Position numbers and translations under genes: made by a program
Notes under the pieces: generated by a model
Database searches by the model: none
Told to the model about the DNA's origin: nothing
Seen by the model: the letters and a program-made list of their open reading frames with translations, nothing else
Part shown: in pieces, positions 36,653-45,686 of the stretch
How the letters are laid out: every line of letters starts with the position of its first letter
Position numbering within the stretch: the first letter of the stretch is position 1
Origin: Dyadobacter sp. LHD-138
GTDB lineage: Bacteria; Bacteroidota; Bacteroidia; Cytophagales; Spirosomataceae
Direction: 5' to 3'
Length of the DNA: 64,000 nucleotides
Assembly: GCF_030929615.1 (NCBI RefSeq)
Contig: NZ_JAVFVU010000007.1
Coordinates: 62,001-126,000 of the forward strand

Positions 36653-38146
36653 ATGCAAGTTAGCAGCTTTATAAGATCCTCTTCGTTAGTTGTTTTTCTT
36701 ATCGTACAGTGCCTTTCCGGGTATGGACAGCGGTATGAAGGACGGTTGTCCGTCAGTCCGAATATTGTTATCGGATTGATCAATAACCGGCATCAGCTTG
36801 CTGCGATCGGTAGGAAAAGTCCCCGGAACCCAAGGGATGAAAAACCCCGTCCCAATATTATCTTCATTTTGACGGACGATCACCGTAGCGACGCTTTGGG
36901 TGCCATGGGTAATAGCATTATCCAAACGCCTAACCTTGATGCACTGGCGAAAAGAGGAACTTTATTCAAGAAGGCTTACGTGACCACTTCGATTTGTTGC
37001 GTGAGCCGTGCCAGTCTTTTAACCGGCCAGTATCAGTCGAGACATAAGATCAATGATTTCAAAACCTGTCTTTCCAAAAATGCATTGGCTAAAACTTATC
37101 CGGCATTACTTAAAAATGCGGGCTACAAGCTGGGTTTTATCGGTAAATTCGGGCTCGACGGGAAGCGCCAGCCCGATACCCTTTTCGACTATTGGGCCAG
37201 TGCGCGGGAAGAACAGCCGGTGTATGAGATGATCAATAAAAGCGGGAAGATGATCCATCATACCGATAGTGTAGGAAAAGATATCCGTCAGTTTCTAAAC
37301 CAGTTTGCCGGAAAGGAACCGTTTTGCTTGTCGGTTAGCTTCAAGGCGCCGCATGAACTGGATAGCAATCCACCAACTTTTCCGGCACAGGAACGGTACA
37401 AAGGGTATTATCAGAATGCCAGCTTTCCCGAGCCGGTCACGGCCGATCCCAAATACTGGAACAGCTTCCCTGAGTTTTTCAGGAGTGATAGAAATATTGC
37501 GCGTGTAAGATGGAAACCTTTGCTTTCGACGCCTGCGTTGAGACAGGAAACGATCAGAAACTATTATCGGTTGATAACCGGTGTCGACGAAGTGGTTGGT
37601 AATATGGTGGCTCAGTTAAAGGAATTAGAAATTGACAAAAATACGATCATCATTTTTATGGGTGATAACGGCTTGTCCCTTGGAGAACATGGTTTGGAAG
37701 GGAAATGGTACGGTTTTGAAGAATCCATCAGAGTGCCGCTGATCATTTCCGGTGCTCCTTTACCGAGAAAGTTGAGAAGAGAAGAGACGGATAAGATAGC
37801 CCTTAACATTGATATCGCGCCAACCATTCTGGCATTGGCAGGTGTTCCTGTTCCGTCAACGATACAGGGCATGGATTTAATCGGAATGATGAAGAAGAAG
37901 TCGACGGCCAGAAAAGATTTTTTCTATGAACATACTTATCTGGGTGGTGCGGCCATACCCAAAGTGGAGGGTGTCGTGTCCCGGAATTTTAAATACATGA
38001 AGTACATCGAGCACAACTACGAAGAACTTTACAATACCCAAAAAGACCCCAACGAAACGACCAATATTATCAAAAATAAATCTGATAAATCGGCGTTGAA
38101 GAAACTTCGTAAACGTTATGCGGAGCTCCGAAAAGAAGCCAGGTAA
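36653..38146 (+). CDS. Sulfatase with non-consensus CCVSR active-site motif
   Basis: A 497-residue exported sulfatase. I start at the ATG at 36653, since the open frame begins at a TTG 21 bases earlier. After the signal comes a 40-residue linker, then NIIFILTDDHRSDALGAMG, the site C115-C-V-S-R119 in TSICCVSRASLLTGQYQSRH, FIGKFGLDG, and FMGDNGLSLGEHGLEGKW. The motif has Val where the formylglycine consensus CxPxR has Pro, which questions standard maturation. It is most like N-sulfoglucosamine or GlcNAc-6-sulfatase-type members. It is the last gene of the sulfatase run and is followed by a terminator. Confidence 0.88.
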   Translation: MQVSSFIRSSSLVVFLIVQCLSGYGQRYEGRLSVSPNIVIGLINNRHQLAAIGRKSPRNPRDEKPRPNIIFILTDDHRSDALGAMGNSIIQTPNLDALAKRGTLFKKAYVTTSICCVSRASLLTGQYQSRHKINDFKTCLSKNALAKTYPALLKNAGYKLGFIGKFGLDGKRQPDTLFDYWASAREEQPVYEMINKSGKMIHHTDSVGKDIRQFLNQFAGKEPFCLSVSFKAPHELDSNPPTFPAQERYKGYYQNASFPEPVTADPKYWNSFPEFFRSDRNIARVRWKPLLSTPALRQETIRNYYRLITGVDEVVGNMVAQLKELEIDKNTIIIFMGDNGLSLGEHGLEGKWYGFEESIRVPLIISGAPLPRKLRREETDKIALNIDIAPTILALAGVPVPSTIQGMDLIGMMKKKSTARKDFFYEHTYLGGAAIPKVEGVVSRNFKYMKYIEHNYEELYNTQKDPNETTNIIKNKSDKSALKKLRKRYAELRKEAR

Positions 38147-38216
38147 CTTTTCCAGGCTTCGTGAATAGTGTCATTCCTGGTGTATTGTTTTTAAAAGTAT
38201 TGGTTTTATGTAAAGT

Positions 38217-38284
38217 ATGATAATTTAAAATAGTGAAATAAGTATTTATCATATTATACTTTTAATACTTATTTAAATTATGAT
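38217..38284. repeat. AT-rich nested inverted repeat
   Basis: Inner arms AAATAAGTATT (38236-38246) and AATACTTATTT (38264-38274), outer arms ATGATAATTT and AAATTATGAT (one mismatch). The region is nearly pure A/T and could extrude as a cruciform. It lies between convergent genes. Confidence 0.5.
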
Positions 38285-38332
38285 ATGTATTAAAAGTTAT
38301 TTTGGTTAATTGTCTTTATTTCAGTGTGTTGT

Positions 38333-38379
38333 GATACTAAAAAGGAGATCTTAAATATTCAGATCTCCTTTTTAGTATC
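38333..38379. terminator. Strong bidirectional terminator
   Basis: A perfect 19-bp stem (arms 38333-38351 and 38361-38379, core AAAAAGGAGATCT / AGATCTCCTTTTT) with a 9-base loop. It ends the sulfatase run on the + strand and the DUF4394 gene on the - strand. Confidence 0.9.
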
Positions 38380-38392
38380 CAGAATAATATTG

Positions 38393-39991
38393 TTACAGAC
38401 CAAAACCCAAAGCAAGTCCTTTTACAGGTACCGGGAAGCTGTATTTCATGAGTGCTGTGCCGGTTGCCAGATCAACCGTGTAGAAGCTGGTATTGCCTCC
38501 AACCGTAAAAATAGCAAAGCCCGTTCCCGAAACATTACCGATATCAAAGCCACTGTTAGGGTCAACATCAACGCCGAGAACTTTCGGATCAATTAGAATT
38601 CCGTCGTTTGGCGGGCTTTGTTTGTAAAGCAGATTGGATTGACTGTCGATGTCGTACAATGTGGTATTGGCTGCGATCACACCCGGATAGCTGTTGGTGT
38701 AAGCAACGGCTGTTGCAAAAGGCGTTGGACCAGCCATGTTTCCGATTTTTAGCGGACCGTCGACCGTCGTTACACCGTCTGTAACGTTGATTCTCAGATT
38801 TTGGCCGTTATCACTCACTACACGGAGTCTGTCTGCTGCGGGGTTAAAGTCAACTCCAAAATACATGCCGCTTATCGTTACTGGTGTGTCATTCATGAGT
38901 TTCAGGCTAACCAGTTCAGTTGCAGCGCCAGAGCCAAGATCGATACCATATATTTTACTGTTGCTGCCTAAAGCGTGCAAGCGTCCGTTAACAGGGCGGA
39001 TATCTATACCCAATAACGTCACGCCACCGGGCACACCAATTGCCTTGGTGCTATATTCGCTCCCGTTTGCAGGATTGAATATTTTAAGATTGTTTGCCGC
39101 ATCCAGTGCATAAGCAACGGGCAAAGCAGGGATAGCGATTCCGATAATGTTAACGTTTGCTGGAAGATTTCCAAGTTTTTGTAATTTACCGGAAGTCAAA
39201 TTTACATAATCCAGTTCCCATTTGTTGTCAAATTTAACCGAAGCAATTGGATAGATATCAGATGCATTCAGATCTGGTGAAATATCAAACCCACCCACGT
39301 CCTGAATATCAAGCCCCAGTCTGCCAACGGCTACCAGCGCTCCCGGATTCGGCGGGTTTTGAATGTACAGGATATCAGCAACCGGATCAATATCGTAAAG
39401 GGTTGTACCGACTCCACCTGGAGCTGCCGTCACACCGGCACGGCTGTTGGTATAAGCGACGGCACCAATTTTTGGGCTTGCAGGTCCGTTTAAAGGAGAA
39501 TCTCCCGGCACGACGGCCCCTGTTTCAGGATGCAAACGCAGGTTTTGCGCCGTGTTCGTTACGACGCGGATCCGGTCAACGGTGGGGTTGAAGTCAAATC
39601 CGATGCTGGTGCCGGTCAGAGTTGTCGCAATGGGTGCGGTACCGATTCTGGTTGCTTTTCCCTGCTGGTCTCCCGTTTTTACATTAATCTGGTAAAGGTT
39701 GCTTTGCGCACTGATTGCATAAAGCTGACCTGTTGCCGGGCGGAAATCGATTCCGGCCAATACGTCACCGTTTTCCAGACCTGTAACGGAAAATGATCTC
39801 AATGGCGTGGATGTGTTTTTAACATTGATCTCGTGCAACTGATTGTTGTCAGACAATGCATAAAAAATCCTGTCAGGAAGAGTTTGCGCGGTCGGGGCGA
39901 GACGGTGATCTTCACAGGAAAACCAACCCAGTGCCACCGCCAAGGTCGTGACAAGCGTTACTTTTTTGAGTAGAGAATTTGTGATTTTCAT
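38393..39991 (-). CDS. DUF4394 tandem-domain lipoprotein
   Basis: A 532-residue protein from an ATG at 39991. It has a lipoprotein signal (VTTLAVALGWFSC). Two DUF4394 domains follow (about 35-275 and 285-530). Each has the pairs LAGIDFRPATGQLYAI / LLGIDIRPVNGRLHAL, GFDFNPTVDRIRVVTN / GVDFNPAADRLRVVSD, and AVAYTNS...TLYDIDSQSNLLY. The repeats suggest a beta-propeller. Function is unknown and it is probably surface-exposed. The further upstream open frame lacks a signal, so I rejected the longer start. Confidence 0.85.
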   Translation of the reverse strand: MKITNSLLKKVTLVTTLAVALGWFSCEDHRLAPTAQTLPDRIFYALSDNNQLHEINVKNTSTPLRSFSVTGLENGDVLAGIDFRPATGQLYAISAQSNLYQINVKTGDQQGKATRIGTAPIATTLTGTSIGFDFNPTVDRIRVVTNTAQNLRLHPETGAVVPGDSPLNGPASPKIGAVAYTNSRAGVTAAPGGVGTTLYDIDPVADILYIQNPPNPGALVAVGRLGLDIQDVGGFDISPDLNASDIYPIASVKFDNKWELDYVNLTSGKLQKLGNLPANVNIIGIAIPALPVAYALDAANNLKIFNPANGSEYSTKAIGVPGGVTLLGIDIRPVNGRLHALGSNSKIYGIDLGSGAATELVSLKLMNDTPVTISGMYFGVDFNPAADRLRVVSDNGQNLRINVTDGVTTVDGPLKIGNMAGPTPFATAVAYTNSYPGVIAANTTLYDIDSQSNLLYKQSPPNDGILIDPKVLGVDVDPNSGFDIGNVSGTGFAIFTVGGNTSFYTVDLATGTALMKYSFPVPVKGLALGFGL

Positions 39992-40216
39992 GAAATATCT
40001 GAGTAAGTGAGTGAATGTTTTACAGAACTCACTTACGATCAAATACTTCCTTTGGATTAAAAATTAGGATTAATTTTTAATTTATTTTAATGCAAATTTA
40101 ATTTAAGCATTTATTGGGCTGATTTGCCAGGGTTAGGCTACCCGAAGATAATTTTCAAGGCAATTAAAAAGGCTGAATTTTGAAGCACCAAAGCATCTGC
40201 TGGCAACACCACGAGT

Positions 40217-41075
40217 CGTTCCGAAGGAACGATATTTTGCAATTTCAATATCATTGCTACCAACGAAATGTTCCTATTGGAACAAAAAGGTAGAAATATT
40301 CTTATGTCCTTGTCTCACCGCCACATTGTGGATATTGAAATTGCAAAATATCATTGTTATCAACGAAATATTCCTATTGGAACAAAAACGTAGAAATATT
40401 CTTATGTCCTTGTCTCATCGCCACATTGTGGATATTGAAATTGCAAAATGTCATTGCTACCAACGAAATGTTCCTATTGGAATAAAAACGTAGAAATATT
40501 CTTATGTTCTTTTCTCACCGCCACATTGTGGATATTGAAATTGCAAAATATCATTGCTACCAACGAAATGTTCCTATTGGAACAAAAAGGTAGAAATATT
40601 CTTATGTCCTTTTCTCACCGCCACATTGTGGATATTGAAATTGCAAAATATCATTGCTACCAACGAAATGTTCCTATTGGAACAAAAAGGTAGAAATATT
40701 CTTATGTCCTTGTCTCACCGCCACATTGTGGATATTGAAATAGCAAAATATCATTGTTACCGATGAAATGTTTTTATTGGAATAAAAACGTAGAAATATT
40801 CTTATGTCCTTTTCTCACCGCCACATTGCGGATATTGAAATAGCAAAATATCATTGCTACCGATGAAATGTTCCTATTGGAACAAAAAGGTAGAAATATT
40901 CTTATGTCCTTTTCTCACCGCCACATTGCGGATATTGAAATTGCAAAATATCATTGTTACCGATGAAATGTTCCTATTGGAATAAAAACATCGAAACATC
41001 CATATGCCCTTGTCCCATCGGGACATTTCGTTGGTAGAATGGATAGGTCGATGCGGTTTTCGTTCCGAAGGAACG
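40217..41075. repeat. 8 x 100-bp tandem array with palindromic borders
   Basis: Units start at 40261, 40361, 40461, 40561, 40661, 40761, 40861 and 40961 with an exact 100-base period. Each contains the hairpin GTTCC-TATT-GGAAC, degenerate in some units. The borders are identical palindromes CGTTCC-GAA-GGAACG at 40217-40231 and 41061-41075. The period is not a multiple of 3, and ORFs read through it shift frame, so it is non-coding. The internal sequence is unrelated to the 105-bp array, but the architecture is the same. Confidence 0.9.
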
Positions 41076-41213
41076 TTTCGTGGTCATTGATGTGACCAAT
41101 TAAATTAATTAGAAGTAGCGCATTGCTTTACACCACCCGGAGATAATTTTTATAGCAAGCCCCGCGTTGACTTGTTTGGTTGCGGATTGAAAGACTTCAT
41201 TCACCTCCGCCAA

Positions 41214-41858
41214 TCAATCAACAATGTAAGGCAATGATGCATACTTATACTCCGGTTTTTGAAGTTGGCGTTTAAGCATCTTGAATGATTCGAGCGGGCC
41301 CTGCGAAGCCACCAGATTTACCAGCCAGGCGGGTATGGAACCGCCCGGATCGACGGCGATGGTATACTCCACTTTTACCTGTTTTTTAGATATTGGGAAA
41401 ATAATCCACCGCCCCTGCGACTGTGTGATACGAACGATTCCCTCCTTAACGGGAACGAATCCCGAAACGCAAGGTGCATCTATGGTAATTGTTTTTGTCG
41501 CAGGATTTTGCGTAACCGCGATGTGCGCTATAAAATCCCGATTTTGCGCCGGCCAGGGAAGGGTTACCTCGGAATAGTAAAATAACTCAGAAGGAGATAC
41601 CTGTTTTACCAAAACACTGGATTTTGTGTTGTAAACCCACTCCGTACTTTTGTCAATGTTCATGATGACGGACACGAACTGAGAGGCCGAGGCGTTCAGT
41701 ATACTTTCTACTTTCAGTGCCTTGATCTTGGAGGTGAGCAGGGATTGGGTATATACCCGCACACCCTCTTTTTCGGTATGAAACTTCCAGGTTTCCTGGG
41801 CATAACTATTTGAAAATACGCCCAGGAGCACTAAAATAACTATTATTTTTTTCAACAT
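41214..41858 (-). CDS. START/SRPBCC-domain exported protein (paralog B)
   Basis: A 214-residue exported protein, signal peptide MLKKIIVILVLLGVFSNSYAQ. Its START-like domain parallels that of 1160-1864: EWVYNTKSSVLVKQVSPSEL, LFYYSEVTLPWPAQNRDF and DPGGSIPAWLVN. Ligand is unknown. It lies 77 bases from the sialidase-fold gene, which is upstream on the same strand, so the two may be co-transcribed. Confidence 0.85.
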   Translation of the reverse strand: MLKKIIVILVLLGVFSNSYAQETWKFHTEKEGVRVYTQSLLTSKIKALKVESILNASASQFVSVIMNIDKSTEWVYNTKSSVLVKQVSPSELFYYSEVTLPWPAQNRDFIAHIAVTQNPATKTITIDAPCVSGFVPVKEGIVRITQSQGRWIIFPISKKQVKVEYTIAVDPGGSIPAWLVNLVASQGPLESFKMLKRQLQKPEYKYASLPYIVD

Positions 41859-41935
41859 TTGAATTTACGCTATCAGAGCCATGCGATCGTGCATGACAAC
41901 TTATCGTAGCCGTAACAATGTTTTTGTGAAAATAA

Positions 41936-43201
41936 TTACCGGCTTAATTGTCTGAAATCGTAAAATACCTGGCTGCGATCGCCCTCCTTTTTTGTGTAGG
42001 CAACCAGTAAACCTGTCTGACCCGAGGCAAGTGCAACAGGATGTGTCGCGTTGATATTAGCTGCGGTAATAAATCCGGTCTTCATTAAGTTCCCACTTTC
42101 TGTGCGTGTTTGAAGGCCGATCCTGAAATTACCTTCCTCCGTAAGTTCGTCCCAGACGATTGCCAGCTGGCCCTGCATGTTGACCACCATTTGCGGATGC
42201 TTGGCGGAGGCGGAAGCGCTGACGCTTTGCCTTGCGGTAAAGTGATTTGCATCACTGGAATTACAATAATAAATACCTTTTCCGCTTCCCATCGTATACC
42301 AGGCAAAATGCATGCCCTGCTGATTTCCAGTCATTGTCGGGCCAGTATGCGGGCAGCCGCGAATGACCCAATTGTCTGCACTGATACGCTTTGGCCGCGA
42401 AAAATTTTTACCATTGTCCATGGAAACAGCATGTACCATGTCCCGAATACTATCATTCAGGATGGCGCGGTAGGTAAGATGGAGCTTCCCCATTTTATCG
42501 GAATACAATTTCGTCCGGCAGCATTGGCAGGTTGACTCCGCCACGCGTGTCTCATTGACAAATCCTTCCTTTTGTTCTGTCTTTGAAAAATAAAGGGCAG
42601 ATCCTTCCATACTCATGCCTTCATGGTGTCCTTCGTGATGATGCTGGCTAGCCTGCGCCGGTTTTCTTGAATCAAGCCAAACGACCCCGATCTCTCCGTC
42701 GGGCAGTAAAGTCATATCGAAATAACGTTCATCGTTACTGTACGATTTGGCAGGTGACAATTGTTTTGGCTCCGTCCAGGTAGCCCCTTTATCAAAAGAT
42801 TGGGTGTAGTACAGCAAACCTGCATACTTATTTTCCTTGCTTGGATTGCTGACAGCAAAAATGGCAAGCATATCACCGTTTCTCTTGAAAATTATTTTAG
42901 ACAGGTTTTCATCATGCGGATAAATACCGCGGGAAGTTGGAATTTCTTTGGATCCTGAAAAAGAGCGTCCGCCATCTTTTGAAACAGCATAGTACAATTT
43001 ATACTGATCCGCGCTTACCTTTTGCACCCAGCTCAAAACAGGGTTGCCTGACTGGTCGGTAGTCAGATAAGCGCCCGATGCGTCACCTTTTGGGAGAGAG
43101 ATCATCTTTGGACCGGAATCTATATTGGACGATGGATTTGCAAAGCGATAGGCACTGAATATGACGGCTATGACAACGAGTAGAAAGGATGTTTTTTTCA
43201 T
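41936..43201 (-). CDS. Sialidase-fold (BNR-repeat) protein with His- and Cys-rich sites
   Basis: A 421-residue exported six-bladed-propeller-like protein. Asp-box-type repeats are visible: SKDGGRSFS (74-82), SFDKGATWTE (135-144), SMDNGKNFS. The usual sialidase Arg triad cannot be confirmed by eye. Two unusual clusters stand out: HHHEGHHEG at 187-195 and C225-Q-C227-C228, resembling metal or cofactor sites. It is generally annotated as an exo-sialidase, but a metal-binding or sensor role is equally possible. An N-terminal hydrophobic segment (5-18) gives export. Confidence 0.75.
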   Translation of the reverse strand: MKKTSFLLVVIAVIFSAYRFANPSSNIDSGPKMISLPKGDASGAYLTTDQSGNPVLSWVQKVSADQYKLYYAVSKDGGRSFSGSKEIPTSRGIYPHDENLSKIIFKRNGDMLAIFAVSNPSKENKYAGLLYYTQSFDKGATWTEPKQLSPAKSYSNDERYFDMTLLPDGEIGVVWLDSRKPAQASQHHHEGHHEGMSMEGSALYFSKTEQKEGFVNETRVAESTCQCCRTKLYSDKMGKLHLTYRAILNDSIRDMVHAVSMDNGKNFSRPKRISADNWVIRGCPHTGPTMTGNQQGMHFAWYTMGSGKGIYYCNSSDANHFTARQSVSASASAKHPQMVVNMQGQLAIVWDELTEEGNFRIGLQTRTESGNLMKTGFITAANINATHPVALASGQTGLLVAYTKKEGDRSQVFYDFRQLSR

Positions 43202-43522
43202 AGTAATATGACCAGCAAATAAGCGTCCCGGTTTGTTCAGAAACCTTTAATTGTCACGTGGCGAAATTACGGATAAAGCGGATTGATTGCTGAGATTTGC
43301 CGAAGAAATTGTCTTTCGTAGTCTATAAAAAAATAAAGAACCCAGGGAATCCGGAGTCCTTTACAAAATATCGTAACCTTTAATTGATATAGATCATACA
43401 TCAACTACATACAATATTAATAAATAAAGTAGTCTGCTGAAAATTTCCCGCTTAGAAAGACTCGTGTTTGAGTGTCTTAACGAACTTTTGTTGACAGGCA
43501 GGCCCCTTCAATGCCACTGTTA
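43202..43522. other. Intergenic, no gene seen
   Basis: About 320 bases. Holds one GTCTATA half-site (43321-43327) without a matching promoter, and AT-rich sequence. No ORF or RNA supported. Confidence 0.45.
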
Positions 43523-43963
43523 TTACAAATAATAGTAAAAATGCCCTTCATCTTTCCGGAAACCGAATTTTTCATAAAGTGCCTGAGCCCTGGTGTTTTC
43601 CATACCAGTCTTGAGCATGATCCATTCGGCATCAGTCTTTGCTCCGAATTCTCTTACTTCTTCCAGCAAGCGGGTAGCAACCCCGAATTTTCGATATCGT
43701 TCCGAAATAAACATATCATTGAGTGTCCAGGTTGATTTTGCTTTCAAAGAGGAAAACATTGGGTAAAGCAGGGTGAATCCCATTAGCTCCCTGGAATCCT
43801 CATTGATTGCTGCGAAAATGGTGGCCTGATTATTTTCCAGTCTGTCTTTAAGGAAATTGTAAGAAATTGCTAAATCGGATTCCTGGTCGAAGTGTATCCG
43901 GTATTCGTTAAACAACATGGTAAGCTGCGGGAGATGGTTGATGGTACACTTTTCGATGCGCAT
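43523..43963 (-). CDS. GNAT-family N-acetyltransferase
   Basis: A 146-residue acetyltransferase from the ATG at 43963 (MRIEKCTINHLPQLTMLF). An in-frame ATG 42 bases upstream adds an unlikely N-terminus. The acetyl-CoA block is NDMFISERYRKFGVATRLLE (R/Q-x-x-G-x-A/G pattern), and the C-terminal NTRAQALYEKFGFRKDEGHF matches the GNAT beta-bulge/C-terminal motif. The acceptor is unknown. Confidence 0.88.
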   Translation of the reverse strand: MRIEKCTINHLPQLTMLFNEYRIHFDQESDLAISYNFLKDRLENNQATIFAAINEDSRELMGFTLLYPMFSSLKAKSTWTLNDMFISERYRKFGVATRLLEEVREFGAKTDAEWIMLKTGMENTRAQALYEKFGFRKDEGHFYYYL

Positions 43964-44005
43964 GTAAAAGCTGAAATTTTGTAGGGATAAATGTTTAAAT
44001 GCCAA

Positions 44006-44370
44006 AGGTACTATGTCGGGGGACTTTTTCTTGGTTGGCTATCCAAAATAAACCTGCCGGAGAAAAGGACAGGTTTATTTTAGATATCTTTTACGCAAGT
44101 CTCTGAATCGTAATTCATAAGGCATTTTTTACCTCAATGGAACTTTATAAAATAATATCTTTGTTGCCCGGTAATATTGGTGACTTTTTTGGTTAAATTC
44201 GTATATGGAATAGGCCTGAGGGAAATAGCCTGAGCGCCGGAGTATGCATCGTTTAATACGTTTATCTGTTGTCGGTTTGTGATGTTAGTCATACGGGAAA
44301 TGCGGCATTGTGCAGGGAAGTTTTATATATTGAAGTATTTGTATAAGAAAGAAATTACGTTTAAGACTAT
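44006..44370. other. Intergenic with an unexplained hairpin
   Basis: About 365 bases between divergent genes with no convincing ORF. See the perfect 12-bp hairpin at 44045-44081. Confidence 0.4.
44045..44081. terminator. Terminator-like hairpin between divergent genes
   Basis: Arms AAAATAAACCTG (44045-44056) and CAGGTTTATTTT (44070-44081), perfect 12 bp, 13-base loop. Neither flanking gene ends here, so it may end an unseen small RNA or sit in a leader. Confidence 0.4.
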
Positions 44371-45291
44371 ATGGGTTATCGTTATCTGGGATTCGCAGCG
44401 TGCTCTCTTACCCTTTTAGGTCACTTTTGCTTCAGTCAGGAGTTACAACCCGGACTTTCAGGAATGGGGCCTTCTAAATGGATAACTATAAAACATACCC
44501 AGGCCCCAGGCGCGAGATACCGCTCGGTAAATTCGGAAACACAGCGCTATACCCAGGAAGATGTGTATGTCCGTGCATGGATACCCGTTATCCATAAGCC
44601 GAAATATGCCATTGTACTAGGGCCTCATTATCGTACTGAACAGCTTGAAATCGATACCAGGGGAGAAAATCCGATGCACCAGATGTCGAACTGGAAGCTT
44701 CGCTCCATGGGTGTGGATATCAAATCGTTTTTCAGACTGGATGATAGCTCGTTTTTGATTGTAGCTTCCCAGGTAAATAAAAGTGGCAGTATGGCGGAGA
44801 TCCCACTGAAAAATGTTCCGCTGAATTATAGTTTTACGGCTGTTTACCTGAAAAAGAAATCAGCAGATAAAGAAATTGGCTACGGTATCATGGCGAGTAA
44901 GAACAGAAATCTTTCAGTATTGCCTGTTTTTGTCTTTAATTATAACTTCTCCCCAAAATCGGGGATAGAAATAAGTTTACCCAAGAAAATTGCCTGGAGG
45001 TATAACTTTTCGCCAAAAGATATACTATACCTGAAAAGCGAAGCGATTAGCAGGAGTTATTACATCGCCGAGCAAAATAATGGCCTGTTCCGAAAGATTG
45101 ATATGGATACAGGGATTATGTACAACCGGCAGATTAATAAAATAATAGGCGTTGAATTATTTAGCGGTTACAGGGTCAATATCAGTAACACACTGCCTGA
45201 CGGCGTGGTGCCGATTAAAACTTCTGGTTTTACAGCTTCAATTGAACTGTACATTCGTCCGCTATTTGGACTGCTTAAAAAGTCAAAATAA
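44371..45291 (+). CDS. DUF6268-like outer-membrane barrel protein
   Basis: A 306-residue exported protein (signal ending CFSQE). The remainder is made of alternating amphipathic beta strands with aromatic ends (VRAWIPVIHKPKYAIVLGPH, FFRLDDSSFLIVASQV, VFVFNYNFSPKSGIEISLPK), typical of DUF6268 beta-barrels. Function is unknown and it is probably in the outer membrane. A terminator follows the stop by about 25 bases. Confidence 0.72.
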   Translation: MGYRYLGFAACSLTLLGHFCFSQELQPGLSGMGPSKWITIKHTQAPGARYRSVNSETQRYTQEDVYVRAWIPVIHKPKYAIVLGPHYRTEQLEIDTRGENPMHQMSNWKLRSMGVDIKSFFRLDDSSFLIVASQVNKSGSMAEIPLKNVPLNYSFTAVYLKKKSADKEIGYGIMASKNRNLSVLPVFVFNYNFSPKSGIEISLPKKIAWRYNFSPKDILYLKSEAISRSYYIAEQNNGLFRKIDMDTGIMYNRQINKIIGVELFSGYRVNISNTLPDGVVPIKTSGFTASIELYIRPLFGLLKKSK

Positions 45292-45313
45292 CAGCTACTG
45301 AAGACTATTTTGC

Positions 45314-45337
45314 CTGACAATCACTGTCAGTTTTTTT
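45314..45337 (+). terminator. Intrinsic terminator after DUF6268 gene
   Basis: CTGACA (45314-45319) pairs with TGTCAG (45325-45330), followed by TTTTTTT. Confidence 0.75.
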
Positions 45338-45450
45338 ATGCCAAAAGCATGACTTTATGACATAAAACACCTGGTGCCCAATCGGTTACATTTAGATACT
45401 TACCAAAACCTGGGGTTTTTCGTCTACAATTTTGCCTGTTTTTCCAAGAA

Positions 45451-45479
45451 AAAAGCCTCAGTATAACTAAGGCTCTTTT
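45451..45479 (+). terminator. Terminator-like hairpin
   Basis: AAAAGCCT and AAGGCTCTTTT arms with a short A/T loop, 120 bases after the first terminator. No gene ends just before it. Confidence 0.45.
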
Positions 45480-45656
45480 GTTCATTATTTAACCCAGCAC
45501 TCTACATTATTAGGTAACTGTTGTAAAAGTAGAACAATAGGATATCAAAAGCAAGATTTTTGTAGAATATATTATTTTGATTCTAGTAATTATTATACAC
45601 TATAAATTTAAGTTGTAGTATTAATTCTATTTTTGAAAAATGTGCTGATAGAAAAG

Positions 45657-45686
45657 AAAAAATCCCTGCAAATGCCGGGATTTTTT
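45657..45686 (+). terminator. Terminator-like hairpin
   Basis: AAAAAATCCC (45657-45666) and GGGATTTTTT (45677-45686), a perfect 10-bp stem with flanking A- and T-runs. A degenerate second copy follows about 330 bases later. Confidence 0.6.

Noticed and set aside
40254-40766. Three overlapping ORFs in the 100-bp array
   Set aside because: The 100-base period shifts the frame every unit, and the reading is an artefact of tandem repetition.
43321-43340. Fourth GTCTATA site
   Set aside because: Only the left half matches, the TTTG box is absent, and the orientation points to no nearby gene start.
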